NCBI GenBank assembly: GCA_000499405.2
Contig: HG738140.1
Span: 6,246,158-6,310,157 of the forward strand
Direction of reading: 5' to 3'
Origin: Onchocerca volvulus
Taxonomy: Eukaryota > Nematoda > Chromadorea > Rhabditida > Onchocercidae
DNA: 64,000 bases
Shown here: positions 9,486-23,100 of the stretch, in pieces
Layout: each line of letters starts with the position of its first letter
Numbering within the stretch: position 1 is the stretch's first letter
Notes under the pieces: generated by a model
Databases searched by the model: none
Seen by the model: only the letters and a program-made list of their open reading frames with translations
Told to the model about the DNA's origin: nothing
Translations under genes and position numbers: made by a program

Positions 9486-12200
9486 ATGCCGAAATATACT
9501 GAATATTACGATGGGAAAATGTTCGATACGATCGATAGCACTACTTCGGAATATAATATTGTAAGGGGACAGGGATCTTCTGCATACTGGAAGTCGCTTT
9601 TTCGGGATATATTTATGCCTCGAGGGTATCCACAAAGTGTTTCTGCAGATTATTTAAACTATCAAATATGGGATACTATCCAAGCTTTTGCTAGTTCTAT
9701 GAATTCAGCTTTAGCTACGGAAGCAATATTGCGCGGTGCAGGCGTCGGAGATAAGGTCATTATCAAATTATTACTTGGATTGTGAAGATTTTTAGCATTG
9801 AAATTTCTTGCTACATAATATAACTATAAAATATAATAGCAATGTAAAACCATGTAAAATTCCTTGTTTCGATGAAGAATATTGTTTTAACAGCTATGCA
9901 ATATTAGTCCTAGTTTTGGCAAATAAAATCATGACTAGCTCGGCCAAGGAAAATATTTTTAAGCCAAGGAGTAGTGTGGTCCATCTAAACAAAGAACTGT
10001 TGGAATTAAGTTGCATAGTGATATTATAATTTGTTGGATCAAGAACGATTGTCCATCATATTGAATTGAAAAATATATTCAGCGGATATTTCGATTGATT
10101 TGCATGAATTTTTGGAAAACTTATAAATGAAAAATTAATACGGACGACAGTATGATGATAATAATAATAGATAATAATTCTGCCAAATATTTCTTGGTGA
10201 ATATAAATGAATGCCAACATTAAAATTACAAGCTGCATCAGAGATGGCAGCAACGGTTGTGTGAATGCCAGTATTAAAATCGTTGCAGGCTGCTTCAGCA
10301 ATGGTAGCAGCAATTGCATGGTTACTAAAAGATGGTATTGGGATGATTGCTCGAATTTTGTTTGCATGGCTTTATAGTCCATATTTAGATGCAGACTGTA
10401 AGTATTGGCGATTAATTGCTGATTGTTTCAATGATTTAGCATTTTGTTTGGATTTAATTGCGCCAATTTTCCCACATCTTTTTATGCTTATTATATGCTT
10501 GTCCTCGATGGTACGTGCTGTTGTTGGCGTGGCAGGTAGTGCAACGCGTACTACAATTGTTAATCATCAGGTATATAGTTTATTTATCTGATTTTCACTT
10601 TTTTTTTTTTTTTAAATTGGCAGAAAAAGTAAGATAGGTTTTTTTTTCAAATCAATTTGTTGTTTTGTAAAAACGAGCAAAAGATGCACTAACTGGTTTT
10701 TCTGATGTTCTTGATTTAATGGAAACTTCATATAAGCTCAAAAAACGCTGCAGTATGCCGTAAAGAAGAATATAGTCAAAATCAATATAAGCATCAAATC
10801 GATTTGAATAAACAGGATGGTTTATTTGTTGATTCTAAGTAGAAATAATAAAATTTATTTACATATAATATGGCTTTATCGGGATTCTTATAGGCCATAT
10901 CGGATAATGTGGGAGATGTTGCGGCAAAAGATGGTTCTCAAGAGACACTGATTAATGTTTTTGCCCTTCTTTGTAGCCTGTTATTGCTTCCTGTTGTTAG
11001 TGGAAATGTCGTTTCTATTTGGTTGTTATTCTGCCTGTTTACATTCATTCACTTATATGGCAATTATCGTGCCGTTAAATCACTGCAGTTCAGGACGCTG
11101 AATCAGTCAATGCTTCGAATTATTGTAAAGTATGCCTTTAAAAAAAAATTGGAAGTTTGATGATCCTAATTGACTTTACGATATTACAATATGACGTAGT
11201 GTATCTCGCTTTACACGCATACTTTTCATGTTGCACTGTGCAATCATGGAGAGTGTAATTTTTGAACAATCAGTTGATAGTGTAAGTTGAGTTTATTAAA
11301 AAATTTGAATTTACCAGATTGTTTGGGGGATTTGTTGGATTATGAAATGAATTGAGATATGAAACTAATCATTCATAATTGAAATTTGTTTGTCCAGAAA
11401 GACAAATTTTCGTTTAATTAATTTTTGCATTGAATTCTCTAACAAATTTTCCAATCTTTGTACATTCTTCAGTAATTATGTGGAAACGAGAAAGACCGGT
11501 ACTGTCAATGAAGTGAATGATGAAGAACCGATATTACTACATTGGAACTCATCAAGGCGCTGTTATGGATGTCGTTTATCGGATGTATTAACTTCGCCGA
11601 ATAAACTTTCATTTATGTGTTCGAAATTTACTGTTATCTATGATTTGAGGACTAATTACGGTTATGTATCAATGGCTGATATATCCGATATAGCGGATCA
11701 ACTTCGTGGAGCACTCTGCTTGGAATTAATGTTGAATATGAAAGCGTAAGTTTGCGTTATTTTTTTTTTTTTGACCTACTCACTGTTTTCAGTGTTACTC
11801 TTTTTTAATAGGTAAAAAAAAAAAAATTCTTGATGTACTTTTTCTGCTGTACATTTTGCGCAATAGGTCGATTACCATGTAAGGATAATGCAATGTTCTT
11901 CCTTAGAAAAAGACTTTACTGAGTGAAATACTTTTCATTCCTCATATCAATTACGTACCTTTTTTCGGTGTCATGCCAGATTTAAATAGAAACACTTTTT
12001 TTTTTTTTTAATATTCTTCAAAGTTTTTTGCCTCCATGTGAAAAATCAGTTCCAAAGATTTACAAAGTTTCATGCAAATCGATTCCAGATCTCCCTCATC
12101 AGCTGAATTAGACGAATTTATTGAGCGACTGAAGATAACAGGTTGGCTGATCAATAAGCATCGACTTGTGTTCGACCGCTGGACGTATTCTGAGAAATAA
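9486..12200 (+). CDS. RUSF1: RUS1-family (DUF647) protein, five exons, 403 aa
   Basis: Member of the root-UVB-sensitive (RUS1/DUF647) family, membrane-associated proteins conserved from plants to animals whose biochemical role is not established. Exons: 9486-9755, 10289-10570, 10894-11129, 11473-11745, 12050-12200; all phases close (0, 0, 2, 2) and the total is 1,212 nt. Exon 1 carries PRGYPQSVSADYLNYQIWDT, the family signature, then ATEAILRGAGVGD. Exon 2 carries WLLKDGIGMIARILFAW and VRAVVGVAGSATRTT. Exon 3 carries DVAAKDGSQETLINVFALL, hydrophobic segments and HLYGNYRAVKSL. Exons 4-5 give the divergent C-terminal half, ending KITGWLINKHRLVFDRWTY. The length is a little below the vertebrate homologue. 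Donors are GTCATT (exon 1, weak), GTATAT, GTATGC and GTAAGT; acceptors include GTTGCAG and TTCTTCAG. It converges with the pde-4 gene on the other strand. Confidence 0.9.
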
Positions 12201-12318
12201 ATCAACTTGATGTTGTCATATGTTTTATTTTTTTCCCGAATCTAATGTTCACTATTGTTTTATCTTACTTGTTATGAAATTTGATGCTGAAAAAAAAATG
12301 CCCAGAGGAAAAAAAATT

Positions 12319-12362
12319 TCTCCGATGCGAACGGAGCGCTGTACCCCTGAGCTATGTAGTTG
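12319..12362 (-). pseudogene. tRNA-Ala(CGC)-like 5' half
   Basis: On the minus strand: TAGCTCAGGGGTACAGCGC (A box and D arm), then CTCCG-TTCGCAT-CGGAG, a perfect 5-bp anticodon stem with a 7-nt loop whose central triplet is CGC (alanine). The sequence then runs into AAATTTTTTTTCC instead of a variable loop and T arm. No B box is present, so it is a truncated tRNA-derived sequence. Confidence 0.6.
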
Positions 12363-12555
12363 GTAGGGTAATTCAAATTCAGTAAGATAAAAGACGCTGT
12401 AATTTTTCATCACTTGTTTCCTGATTGATTTTGATTTGGAGCAGCCTCCTAATTCATTAATCTTTGACTAAAAGTTTTTAATTAAATAAAAAAAAAAAAA
12501 AAAAAAAAAACGCAGCGAATGACCCCCTGCTATTATGATTTGTTGCCAACATATT

Positions 12556-12624
12556 AAAAAAAAAAAGTATTCGTAAATGAACTGGTCATCTGGCCAGCTC
12601 ATTTATGAATACTTTTTTTTTTTT
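12556..12624. repeat. Foldback: about 30-bp inverted arms with a short loop
   Basis: Left arm 12556-12585 is a run of A followed by GTATTCGTAAATGAACTGG. Right arm 12594-12624 is CCAGCTCATTTATGAATAC followed by a run of T. Two mismatches between the arms; 8-nt centre. It could be a small foldback element or a transcript hairpin. Confidence 0.8.
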
Positions 12625-12750
12625 AAATTTGTTTCTCATTCTATAATCACGAAGTATTTTGAGATATTTCCGACGAATTGATTAAAATTCATGAAATTCT
12701 TCTTATAGCAGTCTGTTAACCGTATCTCTGATTTTGTACCTTGAAATAGA

Positions 12751-13068
12751 CTATGTAAGAAAAAGAGAGCACAGAGACGAACTGCAAAAATTGGTCAAGC
12801 AATTTTGGAATAGATAAGTCCAGTTATTATGGAAATTATAGCGGAGAAAGAAAGAAAAGGACCAGAAATCTCTGGTGACATCCGATCAGCTCATGGACTG
12901 GCTATTATTCATCCCACGCTAATACAATATTTTTAAAGCATCAATGGTGGAAAAATCGAAGATTTATTTATATTAAAGCATTCAGCTACGCAAGTTGATG
13001 TAAAATTAGAAGAAAACATCAACATGATAAAAGCAAATATCACAAAATTGAGATTATTAAACGAATAA
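12751..13068 (+). pseudogene. Unidentified decayed coding stretch with two in-frame stops
   Basis: One frame is open for 105 codons except for TAG at 12811 and TAA at 12934. It has coding-like composition with charged and non-repetitive residues: KKKRAQRRTAKIGQAILE, then PVIMEIIAEKERKGPEISGD, HGLAIIHPTLIQ, then NGGKIEDLFILKHSATQVDV and LEENINMIKANITKLRLLNE. I do not recognise the family. The stops could instead lie in unrecognised introns. The stretch is not part of the RUS1-family gene, which ends at 12200. Confidence 0.35.
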
Positions 13069-14100
13069 GTAAATCATTCAAAAAGTACAAGAGTGCCCGT
13101 AATGGTCTGCCTACCTGTTTTGGTATTATTTCTTAGATAATTCATTTATTTTAATAAAGTTTGACCAAAACATTTACATTAATAATTGGAAGCACTGATG
13201 ATATCTAGGAAAAGAGATTCTTAAGAGCAGGTGTCACTGATCGGCTTTTTTCGTTCTTTTTCAAAAACATGTTATTATATACCAATAGTTATTTAGGAAT
13301 ATAAGATCAAAATGTAAAAGGCTGGAGAAAGAAACCAAAGCCACAATTATCAGGAAAAAAAAAAGATTTGAGTAATTGGAATTCTTATGAAAGATGAAAT
13401 TTTATTCATTATTGTTAATACGGAGATTTTCCATTTCCCAGCCTATTCAGCTTTTTTACTACTTTTACTAAATAACCTACGGGTAACAAACGATTTCAAT
13501 TCGGAATCTAAAAAAAGCAAAATTTTTGATAAATGTGAAATAAACAGTAAAATAACATATCTCACTTCAGATGGAAGAACTAATCAATTTATAGTGAGGA
13601 AATCAGATTATCTAGTTACTCTTAGTTATTTTAAAAATTTTTTTCATCCCAATTTTTTTCTTTTTTATTCATAGAAATGGGAACGCAATGAAATAAGTTG
13701 TTCCAACATACCGTGCGAACTATTAGAAATGCCATTAAGAATTAATTAACGTAACTTTTGTAACTTTTAACTTCAAAGAAACTTATAAAATACTTAAGCT
13801 ATCCAAAGAAATCTGCAATTTCAATTTTTCATGCGAATATCTGTAAGCCATTCGAATAGTTTTTGTCGTTGTTATTCTTCCGATTCCTAAATATAACAAA
13901 ATGATAAGTTATTTTGATCTCAGTTCCTTAAAAGATAAAAAAAGAAAACTGGAAAAAAAAGGAAATGTTAATAAGAAATATCAAAAAAATAAATCATCTA
14001 AGACTAATTTAAATATGCATTAAAAAATGATGGAATAAAATTAAAAAATTAGGAAAAAAATATGAAGAATTTAAAAAGAAGTTACTCCGGCAGATCCGAA
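13069..14100. other. Intergenic DNA between two convergent genes
   Basis: AT-rich, with no conserved coding stretch. A 95-codon plus-strand frame at 13387-13674 is hydrophobic and low in complexity and has no family features. Polyadenylation-type AATAAA strings occur on both strands but none can be assigned confidently. Confidence 0.4.
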
Positions 14101-17100
14101 TTATTTCGAATTTGTAATTTCATTCGGAGAAGGTTGCTGCTGTTGATTTTGTTGGGATGATTGAAAATTTGTCGTAACTTCAACATTTGCATCAGTTTCT
14201 GCGATCCTTATGTCAAGTTTCTCTTGCTCTTCCGGTATACGAGTTTGATACCTGAAATGAAAAATTCCAATTTAAAATTTTATTCATAGTACTTCGATTG
14301 TATCAGCTAGTTTTAAATTTTAATTTCCAACCTTATTTCATCGATGATTTTAATCCACTGAATAAAAAAAGAACAAAAAAGTATTTGTGATCATTTTGTT
14401 TTGCCATCTTATCATCTCGAGATACAAATTAAAAAAGTTTGGAGTAAAAGTCCTTTTTTTTTTTTTCAATAGTTATAAAAAAATGAATAAAGGTACCAAT
14501 CACGATTAAATTCAAGTTGATCAAGTATATGTTGGGCATGCGGATTTACCAAATCTGCCCATGTTTCAAATAATGGATGCACGATATAATCGATAAAGCC
14601 AACCTGAATAAGACATATTAAATTTCTACCTATTCATTAAATGGGACTATGTACTACCATTATTATGTTATTAATTACCATCAACCAATTTTTTTTCTTA
14701 CATTTCTGTAAGTATTCATATGATTATATACTTCTAGAAATATTTCTCCCAAAGTTCTATGTTATTTTTTCTCATAAATTAAACAAAGGCTATTTTTTTA
14801 TGCTTTGTTATTTAATAATGATTGGGAATTATTGAAATCATTCAAATAATCTGATTTAATAAAATATTCTCTTAGTATTGACATGTGATGGCATATGTGA
14901 TCATGATTTCAACTAATGATAAACTTTTTGCAAGATACTTATGGCAAGCGCTAATAAATTATCTTCAATAAAATTAATTGTCGGTGGATAAATTTCATCC
15001 AGTAATGATCCATAATTTTTACATCTACCTGAGATTTCGCGATCGTGATATTATTTCGATCACACATCGGTGAAATATCAATGCCTAAGTCTCGTTCCCT
15101 ATCACCCTGTCTCCAGTATTCTTCCATTATATTTTTCACCCAAATATTGTACAAGTCAATTGGTTTCGTTGGATTTGATAAATCTGCCAGGTGAATCATT
15201 GTTTGCATTACCTCAAAAACATATGTAAAATAATTCGGTACTAACATTGCAGTATATCAATTATTGATTACCAACGATATTCAGTGTGCTAAATTATCGG
15301 AAAATCCCCTTTTCTGAAATAAAAAGTTAATAATTTGAATGAAAAACCTGTATGCGATCCGTTTTATCCAATGTTAAAACTGATGAACCAGCAACTTTCT
15401 TTGCTTCAACCATAGTTTTCAAATCAGCTAGTATATTCATATGCTTCGACATATCTGTAGCCAACACCTGTAAAAAAAAAAAAACGATTAAACAAAAGGT
15501 TAAAAATATAATTTATAGATTGAACCTAAAAAGTAAGCAAAGCTTCACCACATTAATCATTTTGATAATATGTCTGATAAATTTCGTCCTTACATCTTTT
15601 TTTTTTCATAATCTTGAAATATAGCATTTAAATCTCACATATTCCGTTGATTTAAAAAAAAATTCTCATTAAGTGTACTCAATGAGCAGATAATTAACAG
15701 TTATAAAATGTTCGTAATTAAAATTGGAAGGAAAAACCAGAAATCCTTTTTTTTTCCTATAATATTTATTTCTTGCTTTATTAAAATATATTGTTAATTC
15801 ATAAATAACATGCAAACGTTATTACGTATAATAACTAATACTGAAATCTTTTGTTCATCCATTAAACATTCATTAAAGCAGACCCAGATTTCATTATACT
15901 TTGTACTATAAAACCAAATCCTTTGCCTTAGTAAAAAAAAAAAAAAAAAAAAAAAACTACAATTTTTTGATCCTTTGTTAAAGTTTCATGAAATATATAA
16001 CATTTCGATAAAAAATCATAAATTAGCTTTAGTGAAAAAAAAATCACTTGCTTTATCGTTTTTTTTCGAATTATTATTTTTTTTCGTTTGAAATGAATTC
16101 ATATTCCATATCATACAAATTTTGCCTAATGAAACAATTAACATTATACAATTTGAAAAAAAAACTGCATGTCGATATGTTATAAATTAAAAAATTATTA
16201 TAAATTATTTATTTGTCACGATTTAAAAAAAAAAAAGAATAAATTTTATATATAATAAAAGTAATCAAAATATAATTCGAGGAAATGAATGAATTTTTTC
16301 ATTGTTTCCTGCATAATGAAAGTTCAATTATTTGATTAGTGCATTATTTACATTAACAAAGTAACATGATTAAAACATAATTATGAAAAGAGAATGAATG
16401 AAATATACTCTATGTGTATCAAAGAAAACAATTAAAAAAACTATTTTTCACACAGTTAAAAAAACTATTTTTTTTTTTGCCAATTCAAGTCTTGGAATGT
16501 ACAATTACAGATGAAAATGTAACTACCATTTCAATGGTAAGTTTTCGAAATAGTTGACGTTGTTTTTTGCTAAGTGACATGATGAAGTTACAATTGGAAT
16601 CTTGCAATAATTTGAATGCAACTGCTAAATGATGTTGTTCTAGAACTGATTCATCGTTGTACATTATGGCCAATTCCGAGTCTAAAAAAGAGAAAGAGAT
16701 ATAAAAAGCAAAAAAAAAAAAGAAAAATTTTTATTAAAAATGAGTTTACAGAAAACGAAAATAAAACCAATAAAAGAACAAATAAACAAAATATTGGTCT
16801 TTATTCATTTTTTAAAAAAAACATAAAACGTAAAAAAAAACATGAAAAAAACATAAAAAACAAAAACATAAAATTTCAAAATGAAATTTTAACTCCAAAA
16901 TGATTATTAAATTGGTGGATTTCTTTTAACAATTTCATACGCATATATATATATATATATATATATCAACAAAACGAAAACAATTTTTTTTAATTTTCTT
17001 AAATTTCATTTAAAATGAAATTTTAAAATTAAAAAAAATGGTTCAGTTTCCTGTTTAATTTTAATATAAAGAAAAAAAAATTACTGGTATTAATGAGGTA

Positions 17101-20100
17101 ATGATTGGTAAAACCCGGATGATCAACATCATGTATGGCACCCGCAAATATCGATGCTAATACTTCCAATTCCGAGAAAACATTCTGAAAATTTGCAAAA
17201 GAAACAAAAAAAAATTCTTTTTTATCAATATATTCTATCCATTTAAATTATATTAAAAATCTCCTGAATATAAAATTTCAATCACTATTTTTTTCGGAAT
17301 TTCCTCGGAAAAGAGAAATCATTTTCCGAATAAAGTTATAATCGTCACTTTTTTTTTTTGAAATTTCAGAAGAAAATAAATTGATGATCTTTTTCCAGTG
17401 ATGATTTATTTGATTTTATAATAAATATTTTATTATATTTTATATTAATTTATCTCCATCACAAATAATGACAGAGATTAATAAAAATAAAGCAATCATA
17501 TCTCTTTTCTTTTAAAAATGAACATGGTCTAAAGAAATGATATGAAATAAAAGTGATTAACTTTTGTTTAAGCAAGAAAAATAGATAATAATGTTTCAGT
17601 GATAATAAAAATATAATAATGGTAATAATGATAATACCTGAAGAGCTGGTGATGAGATGAGGACATTAACAGATTGAGTTACATCAGCAGCATGGATTTG
17701 ATTATGGTAAGGATTATCTCTGTAGTGATGCTCCAAATGAAGTAAATAATTTAACAAAATGCCTGATGGGATTTCAAATGTCTTCAATAAACCTCGTTTC
17801 TGAAATATGCGAATGTATTGAAAGTATGTTTTAATAGTCAAACAAAGATACCTTAGTGTTTTTGATACGAAATATTAAGCTATTATTTATAATAAAAATT
17901 AATAATCAGTATTTTCAAAGAAGGTAAGATTTAGCATTGATTCCTTTTTTTTTTTTTAATAAATTTTTTAATGATACTAACTACTAATAAGTTGGAATAA
18001 TAATCTGTTAGTGAATTTCGTAAAATTAATGGTGATTGACTTTTGATCGTTTTTTACCATTAAAGAAGATAGATGCATATAGCTGTATTAAAATTAAGTT
18101 TCATTCGGAATAAAAGTGTTAAATCTCATTCAGAATACCAGATCTAAGAAAGATTAACATGCTAATTACTTTAGGAAAAAAAAAATATATCTATGCGAAT
18201 TCGTCTATTTTGTAAATTGTAAAACATCCCTATGATGATCGATATTTAAACTTCGGTTGGGAAAATGAAATTGAATTACAGGCGATATTTTTTTCGTTCT
18301 TTGATGAGTAAATAAAACAAGTCATTTCGGATCCATCAAAAAAAAAAAAAAAGAAAAAAAAAAAAGAAGCTTTCAAAACTTTTATAGCATTTTTCATCTT
18401 TGCTTCATTTCCGAATTACTTCATGCCACTTAAAGCTTTTTTTTCATGAAATTAACAAATAAAAAAAAAAGGGTTCAATTGAAAATTCGATTAATGATGC
18501 AAGTAAAGATTCTTCAGCGATGCATGAATACATAAAGTGCAATTTAGAATTCCAAATACTTTCTCTTTAATCAGTTTTTAGCTTGACAAATTGGCATTTG
18601 TTATTGGTTTAGTAAGCATTTTGCAAGCAAACATAAATTTGAATAACATTTAAATAAATAATAGACGAAACTTTAAATAATGATTATTGTTGCTTTCATA
18701 TTTCACACTCGCCAAACAACCTTGTCAAAAATATAAAATGCCAACAGTATTACGTATGAATTATAAAAAGTATGTAATAAAACAATCATATAATAAAAAA
18801 AAAAACAATTTATAACAAAAAATTAGAAATAATCTCGAATATGAAAGAAATAAGCACTTAAAATGAATCATTTATCCTTTAAATAAATCATTTGTTAACA
18901 TTCACTTTTTTCCCCGTTGTTTCAGCTATAAATTTTAAATCACTTAAAATATCAATGATCAACAGACTCTAAAATCAGCATTGATCATATAAACATTAAA
19001 TTTTACAGAGTATTACTAATGATTTAATTTAAAAAATATAAAAGAAAAATGTATAAACTAACCTCCATAATAGTAAAAGTAATAGAAGTAAGCGAATGTC
19101 CTTTGCTGAATTCTTGTATTTTGAATATATCTGGCCCCCATTCATCAAGCTTAAACAAAAAAAGGGATAAAAAATTGGAAAAAGAATAGGATCGTTCAAA
19201 AGTAATAAATGGAAAAGAGGAAAATAAGTAAGTATAATAAATGTGTCGATTTTTTCGCATATAAAATAAAGTCACATAATTTCAGAAAAGAGTGAAAAAT
19301 GATTAAATCAAAAAAGTTCATATTTTGACTGACTGTAAAATTTATTATTTTTAAAAGGTTTTCAACAAAACTGACTAAATTTTAAAACAACAAATTTATC
19401 AGTCATTATTGTTCAGCATTATCTGTTATTATTATTATGAAATTTTCATTAATACTTTTCTTGCAGCAGCAAATCATCATTCACTAACTATCCTAATTAG
19501 CATTTCAAAATTATTTTCAGGAGACTTCTTCCGGTACATTCTCACATTTATTGAATTGATACATTCCAGTATTTTAAAATCAGTGGATATTGTATGTTTT
19601 TTTAGTATGAAAAATGGGTTATAATTATAACTTTAATAATTAAATATACCTTTTGCATATAAATTTCTAATTCTTTGTGACCATCAACACCATATTCTGG
19701 TATATGACTAGCATGCGATGGTTTCAACTTTCGTATGCCAATAATTCGCGACATTGCCGCCGTCTTAGCTTTATCCAACAATGATACCGAAACATTATCT
19801 AAGGCAGAAGTAGATGCTGTTTCATCTGATACCTGAATTTTCAATCAGTATTGTTTCACAATTTTCGATATTGTAAGCAAATAATAAGATTGTTTTGAAT
19901 TTCTAAATACGAAAAAAAATTTATTAAATTTAAAAATTACAAAAATTCCAATCACAATTACAAAGCAAATGAATCATGATTTTATTTTCAAAAATATCCC
20001 ATACAAATAACGATCAAAATCTGTAATTTCAAAAATTTTAAGCATATTTGAAAAAAAAAAGAAAGTGTCAACTTACAACTTCTTATTATTTGAATAAAAA

Positions 20101-23100
20101 AAGAGGAAAAATTCGAATATGCAAAATGAATGTAATTTTTTTTTAATTTTCAAAGGAAAGAAAAAGATCTTATATAAACAGAGAAACGATATGTGAAGTA
20201 ATCATGTTGTACAACAAATACTTTTACTCAAAAAAGAACTGATAGAAAAATCAAATAGAATAAAAAAATATATATAAATGTTATGGATAACTATTCATTT
20301 TTTTTTTTTTTTTTTCAATCTGAATATTGAATCAAATTTAGTTAAGAAGATATGATCAAAAATGCATTACTGTCTTACTAAATTTGTTTTAAATCCAATA
20401 AAAACTAATGAATTTCAAAATTTATTGCAAAAATTAAACCAAATTACCCTTAAGTTTTGTGATACTTCGTCGTCATCTTTGTTCATATAAGTGTTGATAA
20501 GAAATTGCGATATTTGTGTACCCGATTTCGATGATTCCGCAAAATGTATAAGTTCCTTGTTGAGCATTTTACGAAACTGCAAGAAAAAAAAAAATGAAAA
20601 AACAGTTCAAAGATCATTTTTTTTTGTCTTATCATTACAATTAAAGATAAGAAAAGTAAGGAAACAAACAGATGAATTAAAATAAATGACTGATTGAAAT
20701 AAGGAAATATCAATGTAGAAATTATTCAATTCATCCCTTCATTTGCCTGAAAAAGGATTAAAAAATGAATGATATATAAGAGAAATGTGAGAATAAAATG
20801 AAAAATGAACTTGAAGAAATGTAGCATACATTTTTAATTTCGATGGTTAAATAATCATTGAAAATAATCATTACTTATTCATGCGTTCAAGCTTCAAATA
20901 TATAAGTGAATAAATAAATATAATTATTCAAATGCCTTTATTATGCCAGTTCACCTAAGCACCTAATCCTTAAATATTTATTCATATATTCATTCATTAA
21001 TTCTAATAGTTGATGAAATCAATTATTATTCAATAGCCTGTTTATTAATTCTAACTAAAATTATAAATTATATTACTAGAAAAATTCCTAAGTATTAATG
21101 TTTACATCATTTTTTCTCTTTTTTTTTTTAGTTAGCTGATGATCAAATAGATCCACAGCTGAAATTTAAATTATCCAACAATTTCGACTCAACTGACATA
21201 TATTGATATAGTTTATCACTAATACTTTAATACTAATTTAATTCATAATAATAAAAAAAAAAGAAAATTATAAACATTGCAGAGATAAAATAAATTTTAT
21301 AAAACATAAACTTATCTTAAATTCCATGACTGACTAAAAATATATATCCATGTTACACATACAACTATATTTCCAAGAAAGGTTCAATATGCATACATAA
21401 ATATGACTAAGTTGTACATTTTGTAATGGCTTGAGGGGAAGCCTTAAGCATTATTCATATTAAGCTAAGAATATATATATCCAATAATGCACATAGTCAT
21501 TTCATCTTGAAAAAAAATGGAAAATAAAAGAAAAACTTTTGAAAAAAAAGGAGAGATAAAGAATGAAAGAAAAAAACATTTAAAATTATTGTTCATACTT
21601 GAGCAAAAATAGCAAAATGTCACAGATTATTTATCACAAGATCTGCTTAATTCAATTAGGTAGAAATTTTCCATCTTATCAATACTTACAAACATATATG
21701 AAATTTAAAATGAAAAAAAAAACCTTTTAAAATTTAATAAAATTCATTAACACTCAGATGTATGTACGCGTTCACCTCGTTAAACAAAAAATTTGACAAT
21801 GTTAATTTATAAAAACAAATATTCGTTAACTTATAAATTAAATGAATCAAAAACTTTTTAAATCCTAAAATTTCAACGAGATAGAAATTATAGCAAAAGA
21901 TTTCATCACTATAAGATTTCGAACTACTGACTGCAATTAGTGTGTATGTTGTAATTAATTGTTAAAATTACCTGCGATTATTATATTTATACATAACTGA
22001 TTAATTAATAATTTTTGCTGGCAATTAATTATTTATGCAACCTTTCTTCTGGCACATCTATAAAAATTAGTTTTGCTAGAATAATAAGTAACGGATAAAT
22101 CTGTTTCTCTTTTTATAAAGCTTTCTATACAGAACATACGTGTGAGCAAGGTATCGGCACGAGCAAGTTGTAACATTTGCGGACGTAAATAATAAGTAAT
22201 GGGTAAATCTCTTTTTTTTTGTCTTAAATTTTAAGATTTGCAATCATTCTGTTGCCATCATAGAGAAAAATCAAACATAGTTAAATATAAACACATAATC
22301 AATAGTTCAGAATTGCTGTTTTTAAATTCTTCGATATATAGTAATATATGATGATAAAGAAAAATAATAACTTATTAAATAATCACTCATGAATTTAATT
22401 TATTTCTGAAATTTTTTGATTAATTAAAACCGTCTAATTAAAATGATAGCCACTAAATTAAAACTGTTTAATTAAAACTGCAGAACCAAAAACTAATTTA
22501 ATAAATAAAATCAAATAATAATTTAAGTGGGTCGACTAAGTAATATTATGATAAGTTCATTGAGAAGAAAAATTTGAATCATTTCTAATTATAAATAGCA
22601 CACAAAATGATGGCAAGAAAGAAATAAAAACATGAATAATATTATCGAACAGATCAAAGAGACAAATCATCACTGGAAAAAGATCACCAAATCGTAAATT
22701 GCAGTCATCGTTAAACTATTACAGTCATCTTTGATACAAACATTAAGATATGAAATTTATTAAACTTAAAATTTATTTTGAAAGTACAAAAATATACCTC
22801 CTGACATAAATTTCGGACTTTTGTCTTTTTATCACATAATTGTTATCAGTTTCGTACCAATTTCACGACAGTTTCATATTAATTTCATGTTAATGATTCA
22901 TTTATCGCATCAACAATAATTTTATATATGATTTTAATTACATACAGATAATTCATTTATCATATTAGCAATACTTCTACATTTGATATGACAAATGTTA
23001 TGGTATGATAATTACTATTAAATAATAAATATTGAAAATACGAAAAAAATTCGTTTTTCTCATTTTTTTTTGTTAAAACCATAAGGGTATTTCATTGGAA

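Noticed and set aside
14305..14375. Possible extra exon between pde-4 exons 11 and 12 (TTCAG acceptor near 14373)
   Set aside because: Exon 11 joins exon 12 directly in phase and restores the conserved [10 protein letters not shown] sequence; inserting this piece would break it.
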